DNA of 28,006 nucleotides from Scleroderma bovista. Taxonomy: Eukaryota > Basidiomycota > Agaricomycetes > Boletales > Sclerodermataceae. A program made the position numbers and the translations under genes. The stretch lies in the NCBI GenBank assembly GCA_037178675.1, contig JAYMGJ010000062.1, positions 1 through 28,006 on the forward strand, read 5' to 3'. The first letter of the stretch is position 1, and each line of letters starts with the position of its first letter. Below the pieces are notes generated by a model that saw nothing but the letters and a program-made list of their open reading frames with translations, did no database searches and was not told the origin of the DNA. Positions 1 through 10,840 of this stretch are shown piece by piece.

Positions 1-480
1 ATCCAGTTCTGCAATGTATATACAATGTCAGCCTGACCCAGTTTTGCAATGCTTGACAACTTTTTTTCTCAACAGGCCTGATCCAGTTCTGCAATGTATA
101 TACAATGTCAGCCTGACCCAGTTTTGCAATGCTTGACAATTTTTTCCTCAAAAGGCCTGACCCCATTCTGCCATGTCAGCCTGACCCAGTTTTGCAGTAA
201 TTGACAACTTTTTTCTCAACAGGCCTGACCCAGTTTTGCAATGTATCTACAACATCGGCCAGTCCCAGCTTTGCAACACTTGTCAATTTTTTTGTTCAAC
301 AGGCCTGACCTAGTTTTACAATGCTCCCACCAGTCCCAGTTCTGCAATTTTTATCAAACATCAGCCCATCCCAGTTTTGCAGTGATTAATGTCCCTCAGG
401 CCTGTACTAGATTTGCAATAATAGAAAACATCGGCCTGGCCCAGTTCTGCGAGCATCGGCCGGCGTCGGCTAGTCCCACC
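1..480. repeat. Degenerate ~80-bp tandem repeat array
   Basis: The first two units (about 1-78 and 79-158) are nearly identical. Each contains two copies of a core reading CCAGTTYTGCAATG, a T-rich stretch and the link CAACAGGCCTGA. Later units (about 159-226, 227-308 and 309-480) become shorter and more diverged, and the core recurs every 35-45 bp. The array is cut by the left window edge, so its true length is unknown. On its right it runs straight into the broken 3' end of the Copia reverse transcriptase near 480-540. No coding function is supported. Confidence 0.85.
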
Positions 481-481
481 T

Positions 482-1567
482 TTACAGGCAAATGTACATG
501 TCCGATGACCCACTTTTGCGAGGGCTTTTGACTGAACTATGTGTTTTGGCGGCATAGTAGCCAGCCGGCAGTGGGGTGCTTGCGGACTTTGCATTGAGCA
601 TGCCGCAGCATTCGATGACCTTTTGAAGGTACGCGCATTGATCCAGGTGGATAGCATGACCCTTGTGAGTGATTCGCATTCGGAGGAACTCCTTAGGTTC
701 TCCAAGGTCTCTGCACTCCCATTTGCGCATGAACTGCGCTTTGATGGCATCAACAACAGCCTTGTTAGGGCCACAGAATAGTGCGTTGTCAACATAGATA
801 ATGCCAATGACAATGTTGGTGCCTTTCTTCTTGTAGAAGAAGATGCCTGCTTCAGACTTAAGGCGCTCAAACCCAAGCTCTTTGAGAGACTCATCGAGTG
901 TGCGCCACCAAGCTAGGCCGGCCTGTTTAAGGCCATAGAGGGCACACCAGAGGCGGAGCACTTTGTGCTCTTGCCCGGGAACTGCAAACCCTTTGGGTTG
1001 TTCCATGTAGATCTCTTCGTCAAGCTTGCCATACAAGTAGGCGCTCCTAATGTCGAGTCCAGTAATGTACCAGTTTTCAAGTGCGGCAAGCGCAAGCATG
1101 AGGCGCACTGTTTCAAATCGCACGACTGGTGAGAAGACCTGGTCGAAATCTAATCCCTCGACCTGGGAGAAGCCCTTTGCTACTAAGCGGGCTTTCTTGT
1201 GGCCATCCGACTTCACGTCGAAGACCCATCGATTCTTAATGACCTTCCGGTCTTGGGGACGGTCAACTAGCTCAAAGACTTTGCGCTTTTGCAGCACGTC
1301 GAGCTCTTCTTGGCAAGCAAGTCGCCAGAGTTTCTGCTCAGCTTGGGGTAAGTGAGCGATGTCCTTGTAGGACCAATTTCGGACACTCTCGTATTGAGGG
1401 TCGCGGGTTTCGAGGGCTTTGCCCATCAGATAACGGACTAGGTTTGCTCCCCCTTCCTCGCACATCTTTTGCACATCTTCCTCACTGGGTGTTGCAGAGG
1501 TGTCGGGGAAACCACCAGGGATATGGTCTGGTGTGTCTGGTTGTGGGGGCCTAGGGGCCTCACCCAC
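482..1567 (-). pseudogene. Copia-1 reverse transcriptase domain, C-terminally truncated
   Basis: This 361-residue open stretch carries the Copia reverse transcriptase (RVT_2 type). Visible landmarks are KNRWVFDVK (about 111-119), ARLVAKGFSQ (126-135), GLDIRSAYLYG (170-180) and the palm motif at 258-261. The palm reads YVDN instead of the family's YVDD: the second catalytic aspartate is an asparagine codon at 785-787, which should abolish polymerase activity. Homology ends at TPLPAGYY (331-338); the last ~20 residues are read-through into non-element sequence, and the RNase H domain that should follow is missing. It lies in the same frame as the proline-rich linker upstream, separated from it by a TGA at 1580-1582. 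Confidence 0.9.
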
Positions 1568-1582
1568 TGTTTCTCGCCATCA

Positions 1583-2113
1583 AGAGGCACTTTCGATATC
1601 CTGGAGTTGCTCAACGGGATGTCGCCACTCACCATACACGTTACCGGGGCGCAATGGCGCTCTACGTTCACGTTGGGGGCGGGCAGGGATATTCACTGCA
1701 GGGGGTCGCGGTGCATTCTGGCGGCGTTCAGCTCGGCCAGGGCACTGCGGTGCCGGAGGTGGCAGATTTCTCGCCGGTGAAGGCGTTCTCGGTGCCAGTG
1801 GAGGCACTGGAGATGGTGTACGGGGAGGATTTATTTGATTAGGCTCTTCCTCAGGAGCCTCAGGGTCCTCGCGCTTTGGATCATCATCCTGCACTTGGGG
1901 ATGTGGGTAGCCATGGTCGTGTTCCACATCATCATCACTGTCGGTGTCATCAGGGGAATTCCCTGGTCGATCAGTGGATGGTTTCCGATTTACCCTTCCG
2001 AAAGGGTTCTCGAGAGGTTTGCACCTGTTTTTGGGGCAGTGAGGAAAGTGATGCTCGTCAAAGACGGCGTGAGCAGCGGTGAACACTGCATTGGTGGAGC
2101 GCATGAACAAAAA
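1583..2113 (-). pseudogene. Copia-1 integrase C-terminus and proline/acid-rich linker
   Basis: This segment continues the integrase after a one-base frame change in a homopolymer run at 2109-2113. It begins with the FTAAHAVFDEHHFPHCPK stretch that in Copia polyproteins closes the integrase region. It then enters a low-complexity linker rich in Pro, Asp, Glu and Arg, and ends at a TGA at 1580-1582 just before the reverse transcriptase. Such linkers are normal between integrase and reverse transcriptase in fungal Copia elements. I infer the frameshift from the clean switch of homology between two frames, not from a reference alignment. Confidence 0.75.
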
Positions 2114-2766
2114 TTGCGCTCATTGCCAGGGGCAACACCGACATAGGTCATAAGCTCTGACTTGGGAGCCATTTTATTTGCTCGAGCCGAGGCTGGGAGG
2201 TAGACAAAGGCTCCACAGCCAAATACACGGAGGTGATCGATGTTAGGCATCTCCCCCTTAAGCATTTCGTGGGGGGTGCGCCATCGCAGGCAAGCTACCG
2301 GAGTACAGTTGTAAAGGTGAGTTGCATGAGCGAACACAAATTCCCACCAGGAGTCAGGGATGCAAGCTTGATGCCGCATAGACTCAGCTTTATCCATGAG
2401 AGTGCACCCTAAACGCTCGGTGCGGCCATTCTGCATGGGAGTTCTTGGTGCACTTTGATATATTTTAATTCCTTTCTCAAGGAGTGCTCGATCAAATAGG
2501 TCGGATTTATACTCTCCGCCAGCATCGGACATCCATCCAACGACGTGCGTATCATGTTGGACATGCACCATTTCGAGGAAATCTTTGGCAGCCGTAATCG
2601 CTGCAGCTTTGGAGCGAAGAGGCATAGTCCAGGCATGAGAAGTATAGTCGTTGTAGAAGGTAATAACATATTTAAACTTCCAGTACGACGTAACCAGGAA
2701 GGATTTGAGGTCAGAGTGCACCAGCTCAAAGGGCTTGGAAGCACGTCTTTCATTCTCTGGGAAAGC
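1990..2766 (-). pseudogene. Copia-1 integrase catalytic core
   Basis: A retroviral-type integrase core is read in the same frame as the gag-protease segment, after the TGA at 2767-2769. Taking the frame from 2721, the catalytic triad is Asp-4 (HSDL), Asp-66 (SDAGGEY) and Glu-102 (NGRTER). The last two are separated by exactly 35 residues, as in the D,D(35)E rule. Downstream are the conserved SWWEFVFAHATHLYN and HLRVFGCGAFVYLP stretches. Genuine homology runs to about 2113; below that the frame is shifted and the last ~40 residues of this frame are spurious. The catalytic residues are intact, so the element seems to have been lost through polymerase and reading-frame damage rather than an early integrase defect. 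Confidence 0.88.
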
Positions 2767-4803
2767 TCAATTGGGCATCTTGCCAAGAGCACATCCAGGG
2801 CAAACACAGTCCTCAGTAGGAAAGTGGATCTCCGGGAAGCGCTGCGTATGCTTTTGCGCGCGTCGGAGTACTTCCTTAGAGGGGTGCCTGAATCTCCGGT
2901 GCATAATGTCGTAATCGACTTTGCTCATGGAGGCGATGTAGTTAGATCTAATTATCGGGATAGATCTAATCCCGAAGATGACGTTGCGATTGTCTTCTGG
3001 GTCTGGCCCAAACCATAGGTGTTCAGATTTATGAATGAGGCTAATGCCTCGCTTATCGCCAGTGACTTTGTAGTTATGCTGGAGCATTTCGCCCATAGAA
3101 ATGAGGCATGCAGTAGCGCCTGGCATATGGAGCACTTGGGTGAGTGTGATGACTTTCTCATCCCCAGAGTTGTGGTCTAGGCACCAGAGTAATACCGTGC
3201 CAATGCCAGCAATCAGTGCTACACCATTAGCCGTTTTGGCGTAGTGCGCCTGCTTTAGCGCATTATAGGAGGCAAAATCACCTATGTCACCGGTGAAGTG
3301 GCATGATGCGCCAGAGTCTAGGAGCCAGAAGGCACCAGAAAGTTCACTATTGTCAACCATTTTTCCCTTACAGCCAGCACAGCGTGCATCACTCGTTTCA
3401 TGAGAACACAAACAAATATATACTTTACTCGAGGAGACACGACATGACAAATTGTAGTTACTACTCGCTATATACAGTGACGGCGTAAAGCACACATGTA
3501 AAGGGAGCGTGTCAGTGTTGGTCAGCACGCGTGCAGAAGGTACTTGCCTGAAAAGGCTGGCCTCTGCGCCCATCACCATCGACATCGCGTTGTAGCGGTC
3601 GAGGACCATCGCGTCGATTTTGTCGAACTCGTCGTCGGTGAAGGGCTCGTGGGCGAAGGGTTCATCATCCCCAAGGGAGATGGCATCCTCCTCATACATT
3701 GTGATGCGCTCCTCGAGACGAGGGTGCTTCAACGAGGAGGGACCGGCCTCGGGCTGGTCCAGGTTCGCACTCGCCAACAACACGACTTGGTCGAGGGTGC
3801 GGATGGTCTGGCAGGAGGGTTCTACCCCCAGGCAGTGTGCCAAGTCAAAAGCCTTGATGGTATTTTCGAATGCAGGGGGGCCATAGTGGGCAGCACCGGG
3901 AGTGTGGGCCAAGGCGCGAGGGTCGACGGCGGGTTCTGGTCCATCGTAGTGGACGTAAGTAGCAAAGGCTGCCTGTTGGGCATTTTTGCGGCGAGCGTGA
4001 GCCTTCTTGCCGCCGCGTCGAGTGTGGCCTCCCTGTCCTTGGGCAGGAGCGTTTCCGCTCGCACCGCCATTGGACCCGCCTTGCTGCTGCTGCTGCTGGG
4101 CGAATTTGGGGTCAGCCGGCTTGCGCTTCACAGCGCTAAGCTTGTTGGCCTGTGGGCCCTTACCACCGGCGCGCGAAGAGGCACTTTTCTGCTCAAATGA
4201 GAGCGTGGCAGCCTTGACGATCCCGTCGGGCTTCAGATTCTTGATCTCGTCAGGTGATGTCTGACTAAGAATTTGAGCTACAACCTCCATAGTAGGAGGG
4301 AGCTTGCAGAGGATAATCATAGCCTGCACGGGGGCAGGGAACTTGAAGCCAGCGTCCTTGAGATAAGCGAAGTGGCTAAGCACTTTGGTGATAGCCGGAG
4401 CAGGATGGGAGCCAGCGGGAATGGTAGTCGCCAGGAGCTTGCTAAGCTCGGCGTAGGCAGAGCCGATACTGGGGGCGCCGAAGTTCTTCTTGAGGTGGTC
4501 CCAGACGTCCTTAACGTTGTCAAGATTTGAGACTGCAACCTGGATAGAGGGGGTGAGGCGCAAGGTGATATTTCCGAGCGCCCTCTCGGTGTTGTCGTCC
4601 CACTCTTTTCAGTCATCGTGACCGGCAGCAGGTTGCATTGTCGAATAAACGTACCATTGGCCTTGTGCCCGGAGGTAGGCCTGCATAGAAGTGTGCCACT
4701 GCTGCCAGTTGGAGCCAGTGAACATGGGAACCATCTTGTCGAGAGCGCTAGACATGGTGATATTCTGTTGGGAGTCAACGGAGTCAGCAAATGAATGCGA
4801 CAA
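2767..4803 (-). pseudogene. Copia-1 Gag, aspartic protease and integrase zinc domain
   Basis: The protein probably starts at 4803 or at a second in-frame Met at 4755. A TGA at 4609-4611 interrupts it early. The 598 residues from 4563 contain a UBN2-type gag region (about 1-125) and a polyglutamine run (155-161). A basic Gly/Arg/Lys-rich segment (178-195) stands where many Copia gags have a CCHC knuckle; no knuckle is visible. The protease signature LLDSGAS is at 414-420 with catalytic Asp-416. The integrase HHCC zinc domain has His-555, His-560, Cys-588 and Cys-591. The frame ends at a TGA (2767-2769) just before the integrase core, which continues in the same frame. In an active copy Gag packages the RNA and protease cuts the polyprotein. 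Confidence 0.9.
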
Positions 4804-5117
4804 CGGACAAGCAAGAAAAGAAGAAACACCTGAGTACTAGTGAAAGCACTTCTGTCAACAGCTAACTCATGACTAGGTCATGCCAGCGCAAGTTGTCAAC
4901 AATGTTCACCATGGTTGGCGCAAGTCATCGACAAACTTCGCCTGTGGCAATACAGGTGCTCAACTAGGAGCTCACTCTCTGGTGCAAGTCGTCAACCAAC
5001 TTTGCCTTGTGGCTGTGCAGGGGCTCAGCTAGGAGCTCACTGTGGTCCATAGCATCAAGCTAGTTAAAGTGACGCTCAGGGAGCTGGAGCGCTGTCTGGT
5101 GCATTGCTGCACACAGT
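4804..5117 (-). other. Copia-1 5' leader with ~63-bp tandem duplication
   Basis: This non-coding stretch lies between the primer-binding site and gag. It contains two imperfect copies of a ~60-bp unit (about 4918-4976 and 4982-5041), each starting GCAAGTC.TC and ending CTAGGAGCTCACT. A third, partial copy lies at about 4883-4917. Tandem repeats in the leader are common in LTR elements, where packaging signals reside; that role is only inferred here. Confidence 0.6.
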
Positions 5118-5138
5118 GCGCTCACAGGGCTCATAACC
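5118..5138 (-). other. Copia-1 primer-binding site for a half initiator tRNA-Met
   Basis: The plus strand reads CAGGGCTCATAACC at 5125-5138. This is the anticodon stem and loop (CAU) of eukaryotic initiator tRNA-Met, not its 3' end. It sits directly against the inner LTR end at 5139. Copia of Drosophila is known to prime from an initiator tRNA-Met fragment cut in the anticodon region, and the placement here fits that mechanism. Confidence 0.8.
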
Positions 5139-5311
5139 TGTTGAAGCAATACCTATATACATAGAGGAACTGCTGCTCCAACTCACCTGTTGGGTGGAGT
5201 GCACAACCTGAGATGGTAGCAGTAGCTGGTCAAGAGCTGTTATATTATATAAGCGATGAACACTGTTTATATACAACAAATAGTGTGACACGTGATGTGT
5301 GACATGTAGCA
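5139..5311 (-). repeat. Copia-1 5' LTR
   Basis: The inner end is fixed by the primer-binding site: the minus strand ends in TTCAACA at 5139. The outer end is less certain. A perfect TGTTG/CAACA terminal pair gives 5139-5278 (140 bp), while a TG...CA reading gives 5139-5311 (173 bp). The minus strand holds two TATA-like boxes, TATATAAAC near 5266-5274 and TATATAATATAAC near 5238-5250, consistent with the U3 promoter. No matching LTR is present elsewhere in the window. Confidence 0.65.
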
Positions 5312-5349
5312 TCTACTCTAAAGAGGACTATTACTAAGTCTACACTAAT

Positions 5350-6500
5350 ATGGGTCTGTCATATCCATACATTTCCAGTCGCAACTCCGGTCTAACCATG
5401 GCCCGCCTGACCTCTCCTTAGGCATAGATGCAACTCCGGATCTAGTCCGGCCATCTCCAGCCCTATAGCTGCACTCCAGCTCAACTCCAGTCACTATGTC
5501 CATCTCCGCCTCAGGACTAACCCCTGTCTTCCTACAGACAGATCCGTGGTCTAACTCCTCCGTGTCGGACCTGTACCTACCACTAGTTGCTACTCCGGTT
5601 TCAGTCCGGCCACTCCCTTAGCCTTGTCTGCCATGTAGCCCAACTCCGGCTGGTACATCCAACTCCGGCTCAGTTCTGCTCCTGCTCCTGCTCCGCTTCC
5701 TCTGTCAGGTCCACCAAAGGCTTAGGACATTTCCATGTCCAACTCTGGACCTTCCTCCAGCTACTCTGCCCTTCCTCCACTCGCACACTCCCTCCGCTCT
5801 TGCACTTCCTCCGGTTGTGCACTTCCTCCGGTCCTGGACATCGCTCTGGACTTAACATTAGTTAAGTCCACCTCTGACCCTTACCTGTCCTCTTCCGACC
5901 TAGTTCCCTTGTCCCTGCTTTTCCTCCGTCGTCCCTGTAACTCTAGTTCCCCATGTCTGCTTCTGCTCCGGTTTATTTTCCTGTCCCTGGTTTATTTTCC
6001 TGTCTGCTTCTGCTCCATCCCTTGTCCTGACTAGGGTGTTTACTTGTCACCGTATATACTCACCTCTAGTCTCTTTACTATATAAACTACCATACTCCGG
6101 CCTAGTAGATCCTTAGATCAAATCTCGACTGAGATACTCCCCACTCTGTACTACCCACCATGCTCTCCTAATCCCATCTTGTTCTCCTGAACTCCGGCCA
6201 ACTCCGGCCTCCATCCTATCTCGTCCCCTTGGTCCTATGTCCGATCCTAGCAAGTCTCCTACTTGCACAAGGGCAAAAGCCACCTCTGTCCCAGACTCGA
6301 CGCTAGACCACTCAGGACTTATCCCACCTCTGGGATGTCCTTCGCTCCGGACAAGCTGCACTCAACTCCGGACCACTTTCCCGCGGTCCGGACTTACTCT
6401 GCAAAAACCTGGACTTACTCCCTGTGCTTCTCTAGTGCCTGGACTTCGTTCGTTTGACCCGGACTTGACTCTCCGCACTAACTAGCACCTACTAGTGTCT
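5350..6500 (+). repeat. CTCCGG-rich dispersed repeat, copy 1
   Basis: The region is dense in CTCCGG and TCCGGAC motifs set in pyrimidine-rich sequence. The part from about 5730 to 6470 matches the second copy at 17355-17955 in order and orientation. Shared anchors are CATGTCCAACTCTGGAC, GTTTACTTGTCACCGTA and CCCGGACTTGAC. A TATATAAAC box lies at about 6080-6088. The pattern suggests a retroelement LTR or untranslated region, but I see no termini or target duplication. Several open frames cross it, but none resembles a protein. Confidence 0.6.
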
Positions 6501-6539
6501 GGACTTACCTCCTCATTAGTTCCCTGCACCTCTGGACCT

Positions 6540-7340
6540 CCTAGTAAGATCGTTGAGGAGAACCAGTCTTGACAGGGTCACAGTCTTGTGTGCACTTTGT
6601 CGATGGTTTACGCCGGGTGCACGTGCGACTTCAACAGAACAATGAGACAGAAACAGCAGGGATGGGACACAATTTTGCAGTGAGAGGGAGCACTGAAACA
6701 AGGGCACAGGGTGTAGTTCTATTGGTAGTTCTATTAGCAATATTACTACTGTGTATTTACGAAGTTGGTGTTACGTGAAATGGAAAGTCCAATGGGGTTT
6801 ACTGGTGAGTTTGGCATCTTCCGGTCAGTTAGGCACACTGAATTTCAGGGGTGAGAGAAACCTTGACAAGCAAGGTGATATTTTTTGTGTAACAATGTAC
6901 CTAATAGATGCCCTCTTCAAAGGGAGGTTCCTGCCAATTCCGGAAATGGTTGAGATGATGTGGCAGTCTATTGGGCCCAATCAACATTGCAAGGTGTACT
7001 GAGGGTATAGCATCTAAGTCCCTCCTGCCAGTTCCATCGGGTCCATCGGGTGAGATTGGCAGCATTGCAGGGAGGTCAGTCAGAGCCTCCTCAGAGGGTC
7101 TTGGCTCAGGCTCCTTCCCATCCGATGCTTCAAGTGTGAGGCTACATCCTAGTACTTATGTAGTAACTATTCTGTAGTGATGGGAAGTTCTGAGTGGCTA
7201 TGCATAAATTTGAACACTGCCAACCTTAAGCTCCCTCACACTCTCAGCAACGGCTGGTGTAAAACATTGGTAAACAGCATCAGCCACAGTGGCTGAGCCA
7301 GCAGAACATTTAAAAAACTACAATACCAGAATATTTTGAA
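6540..7340. other. Unassigned interval between CTCCGG repeat and DUF6589 relic
   Basis: No gene is recognised. A plus-strand frame at 6751-7002 contains a plausible protein-like stretch (GRFLPIPEMVEMMWQSIGPN), but I cannot place it in a family. It could be a remnant upstream of the DUF6589 gene or part of a retroelement. Confidence 0.4.
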
Positions 7341-7357
7341 TAATATGTCAATATATT

Positions 7358-9870
7358 TTGTCCCCGATGGCCCACAATCAAATGGTTCCAACAGAGAAAA
7401 AATACCATGCTCTGAAAACCTTTGTTGTGCTGCCACTGATGGAGATCATCCTTGAAGCTATGATGCAAACACTTGAGCATCATGGCATCACACTGTCCAA
7501 ATTTTTGCTCAATTTACTCACCTCACAGAGATATGACAATCATTCCATGGCATGCGATCTGCTCTCTCGCAGTGCAGAGATCCTTGAATCCCTTGTCAAC
7601 CATCCATTGAACAATGGCAAATTAGAGGGACAAATCCACCAGTTTTCAGTAGAAGGATATCTTACCGAAATGAGGTGCATTGCCGCTGAAGATGCAGGCT
7701 TGCACTTCGGGGTATATCACTCTACAATGACACAATTGAGGAGTTTGATTTGAAGGACATGGGTCAGGAATTAGAAAAAAATGCACCAAAGCTGTGGTTT
7801 CTATTTGGCAAGTTGCTTGGGGGTTCAAGTGCCAGAGATGCCCCAGATTTGGCAGCAGATGAGGATGGGGATATGATTATGGATGATGATGCCTATTGGA
7901 ATGAAGTAGATGACTTTGACCTTGAAGGATTCATAAATGGACTTACAGAGGATCAAGGGTCATTGGCGATGGCTGCCAACAAATGCAAAATGCGACATGC
8001 AGCCATATTACTCATAGTGAGTGCTCAACCCTGAGTGGATCATGATGGTGGCCTTCTAATGATTAAATCAGAGGAGAATAATTGTCTTCAGCATTTTGAT
8101 GAATAGTATGAACCAGAAAGCCAATGCAGTGCAAAGCCATGCTTGGGTTTTTCTTCCAGTCAATGCACGTACTGCAAAAGGTCATTGAGACACTGGCTCG
8201 AATCAGAATTTCTGTCTCAAATGAGTCAATCACAGCAGCAGTCCACACATTGTCCATTGAGTCACAGCGCAAACTTCGAGAAGTTGGCCAATCACTTCTG
8301 GCATCATATGTGTATGACAACTTTGATGTGGACTTGAAACCGCACATTTCAATGGTGGAGAAAACATCAACATCACTGAAACAACTTACCTCGGGCTTGT
8401 TAAGTTGTTCCCTCTTGCACATGGAGTGACAACTGATGACTTAAAATGTTCAGTTGAGCTATGGAAAAAGTCACCACTGAATGCACATGCAGAAGAAAGT
8501 GATTTACCTCCCAAATGAACATGGCAGGACTTGCTTATGCTCCACATGGAACCTCCTCCTACATCTACTTCCCTGACTAGTCCATTTCTCTCCTGTCATG
8601 ACAAATTCAATTCATGGGTCTTAATGTCTGATCTGTGCACCAGTGGACCAGGATTCCAGCTCCCCTGACATTTCACCTTATGTTGTTCTCATACATGGAG
8701 ACCTTGGAATGTGTGAGCACCTTCAGGCTGCCCAAATCTGCCAATCAATTGAGTCAACACCTTGGAATCAGTTCCAGCACATCATCTTCATTCCAGGGTT
8801 GTTCCACCTGAAAATGGCATGTGCAGATGCAATTTGGCGATGTTTCATATAGCCACTTACTGTGCAGGAGGATGAGACTAGCTTGATGTGCGATGTTTCT
8901 CAACTTTGACCAAGAGAAACTAGGATATATGGGTCAAAGCCAGGGTTTCGCTGCATGCACAAGTTGATCAACTATGCTGGCATTGTGCGGCACCTTGACT
9001 GTTGGTGTGCACATCTTCAGAAGAAGAATTGTCAGTGGACCTCCCTCGAGGCTTTTGCAGTATCAGAGCCCAGCCTGGACCACCTTCAAATATTGGCAAA
9101 CGAGATCGCACTCAAATACATTGCATCCCATCACCTCTATGGCAGGTGTCAAAAACTACCTCACCAGTGTGACATGCAGTTTGAAAATGCACTGTTATTG
9201 AATAAGTATTTCCTTTTATATGAGGAGCTCTCTTACACATTGAACCTTGGAGATATTGCACACATTGAGACTTGCATTGTGTCATGGATCCCAGTATTGA
9301 AAGAGGTTGGCAAGCATAAATATGCTACACACATGACTGCCTTTCTTCTCAATGTGCACTTTGTGTACCATCCTGGTCTCAGGTGTGTGGAAATTCTAAA
9401 ATAATGAAGACTCACGTTGATGACCTTATCAAAGACATGTGGTTCGATACCATTGGCTTGTTAATCCTATGGGGAAAGAGAATAAGTGGAGGGGAGTTGA
9501 CTGGTGTGTGGAGTTGAATAACCTTTACACAAAGGTGAGACACTCTAAATGTCAGGTTAAAAATGGTGGCAAAGGGTCCAATCGGACTGTAGCACACTAC
9601 CATACAAAAAAACTTCCTTCACACCCATCTTACAACAAGGCATGCTGATCCCAACATGACCAAAACATTTGCAAATCTAGCATGTATATTAGCTGCACAT
9701 TCACCATGCACAGTGACTTTGTGAAGAAAATCACAACATGAAATTATAGACCTGGATGGATAAAGGGCGGACAATGCTGGCCAAAAGAGAAGAGACTGAG
9801 GACAACAAAGAAGTTGGAGATGAAGGCAGTAGGCCAGACCTGGATGATGTGTTGGTCGAGTTGGTGGGAT
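7358..9870 (+). pseudogene. DUF6589 family gene, heavily decayed
   Basis: Successive fragments in changing frames follow the order of DUF6589 proteins of Agaricomycetes, a family of unknown function. About 7400-7753 is the N-terminal region. 7750-8016 holds an acidic linker ending in DDFDLEGFINGLTED. About 8124-8460 holds ASYVYDNFDVDLK and LKQLTSG. 8643-8852 holds LIHGDLG and FIPGLFHLKMACADAIWR. 8910-9404 holds SKPGFR, LLYEELSY and GKHKYATHMTAFL. 9439-9600 holds WLVNPMGK and LNNLYTK. The acidic tail runs to about 9870. Breaks seen include frame changes near 7750, 8140, 8425 and 9405, a TGA near 8517, a TAG at 8850-8852 and a TGA at 8907-8909. A probable old intron lies at 8017-8091 (GTGAGT...CAG). 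Family assignment is from remembered conserved motifs; the gene cannot make a full protein. Confidence 0.8.
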
Positions 9871-10840
9871 AAGACACTCATGCCATGGATTCAGAAGCCT
9901 GTACCATTATACATTAAAAGGTACACACCAATGAAATATTAGTAACTTACTGTGGGCATGTTTTCCTTTGATGCTCCTTCAGCAAGACGTGATGGGTGCT
10001 TGGGACAGATGAGTTGATTGCATGCTGATGAAGTGGGTTAGATAAAAATAAGGAGTGTCAAGGAGTAAATGCACCCCATACTTATTCCTGCACTTTTGCA
10101 CAATTGTCATTGGGTGTGACGCGCTAGACCCAGATGTGGATGAAGGAAAGGCTGTTGTGTTGACGGAACTCAATGTTAATGGTCGGAGGGGTGTAGCAGA
10201 GAACGGCAATGTGAGTGGTGCAATGTGTTTCCTGATTAACTCCAAGACCTCACCACCATACTGCCCAGCATCTGTCCACCCTGTTTCTCATTTCAAATCC
10301 TGTGTATTGCTGATCTTGTGGTGGTGAGCATGGTCAACAATTCATTCAAGAGTGACATTGGTCATGATGAGACATGGCCCAATACAACTGTTTCAGAAAT
10401 TCTTGTCCGAGTGGAGCTGCGATGGCTGAACCATTTAGGCCATCACAGTCGGCCGAGTGTCATGCATATATTAGACGTATGTCACCATCCAATATCTCTA
10501 CTCCATATCCTCCCATAGTACCATATAAATAGTCGCTCCCAATGTAAATGTTCCCTTTCAAATCAGCAAACTGGCCCTTTTGCTTAGCTGAGATGACAGC
10601 ATTTCCAGGGCCACACTACCCTGTCTGGCTTGTCACAGTCTGTGGTAAGCAGGCTACTACCTGTGAATTTTGGTGGTACTTGGCTCAGCTACTGTAAGTG
10701 CTGTAGATTTCTTATTTGTCTGTAATCGCTGTTACTACAGTGTAGTGCATACTACATTAAGTTGTCTACTATACTTAAACTAGTAGTACTACTACATAGT
10801 ATGTGGTCATTGCCGTGGTCATTGTCCCTCTGTCTTGCCA
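9871..10840. other. Unassigned AT-leaning interval
   Basis: No recognisable gene, RNA or repeat is visible. Short open frames (for example 10055-10327 and 10318-10518) show no family signature. The stretch 10630-10800 is rich in CTACT/AGTAG words, like the Copia-2 LTRs, but does not align with them. Confidence 0.4.

Larger units (their letters stand above)
540..5311 (-). mobile_element. Ty1/Copia LTR retrotransposon, 3'-truncated and inactivated (Copia-1)
   Basis: Read on the minus strand the order is LTR, primer-binding site, leader, gag, protease, integrase, reverse transcriptase. Integrase before reverse transcriptase is diagnostic of Copia. The RNase H domain, polypurine tract and 3' LTR are absent; the coding sequence breaks off near 540 and is replaced by the tandem array. 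The reading frame is broken by in-frame TGA codons at 4609-4611, 2767-2769 and 1580-1582 and by one frameshift near 2109-2113. The gag, protease and integrase motifs are otherwise well preserved. The element is therefore a fairly recent but dead copy. No second LTR lies in the window, so LTR divergence cannot date it. Confidence 0.92.

Noticed and set aside
3544..4200. 218-codon plus-strand open frame opposite Copia-1 gag
   Set aside because: It is an antisense shadow of the GC-rich gag region; the minus strand shows clear gag and protease homology.
5111..5140. Possible tRNA-Met gene fragment here and at 18485-18498
   Set aside because: Only the anticodon arm is present, exactly at LTR junctions. 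No acceptor stem or T arm is seen. A primer-binding site explains both.
5735..6034. Ser/Leu-rich open frame within the CTCCGG repeat, and similar frames nearby
   Set aside because: Its composition simply mirrors the pyrimidine-rich repeat, and the second repeat copy does not keep the frame.
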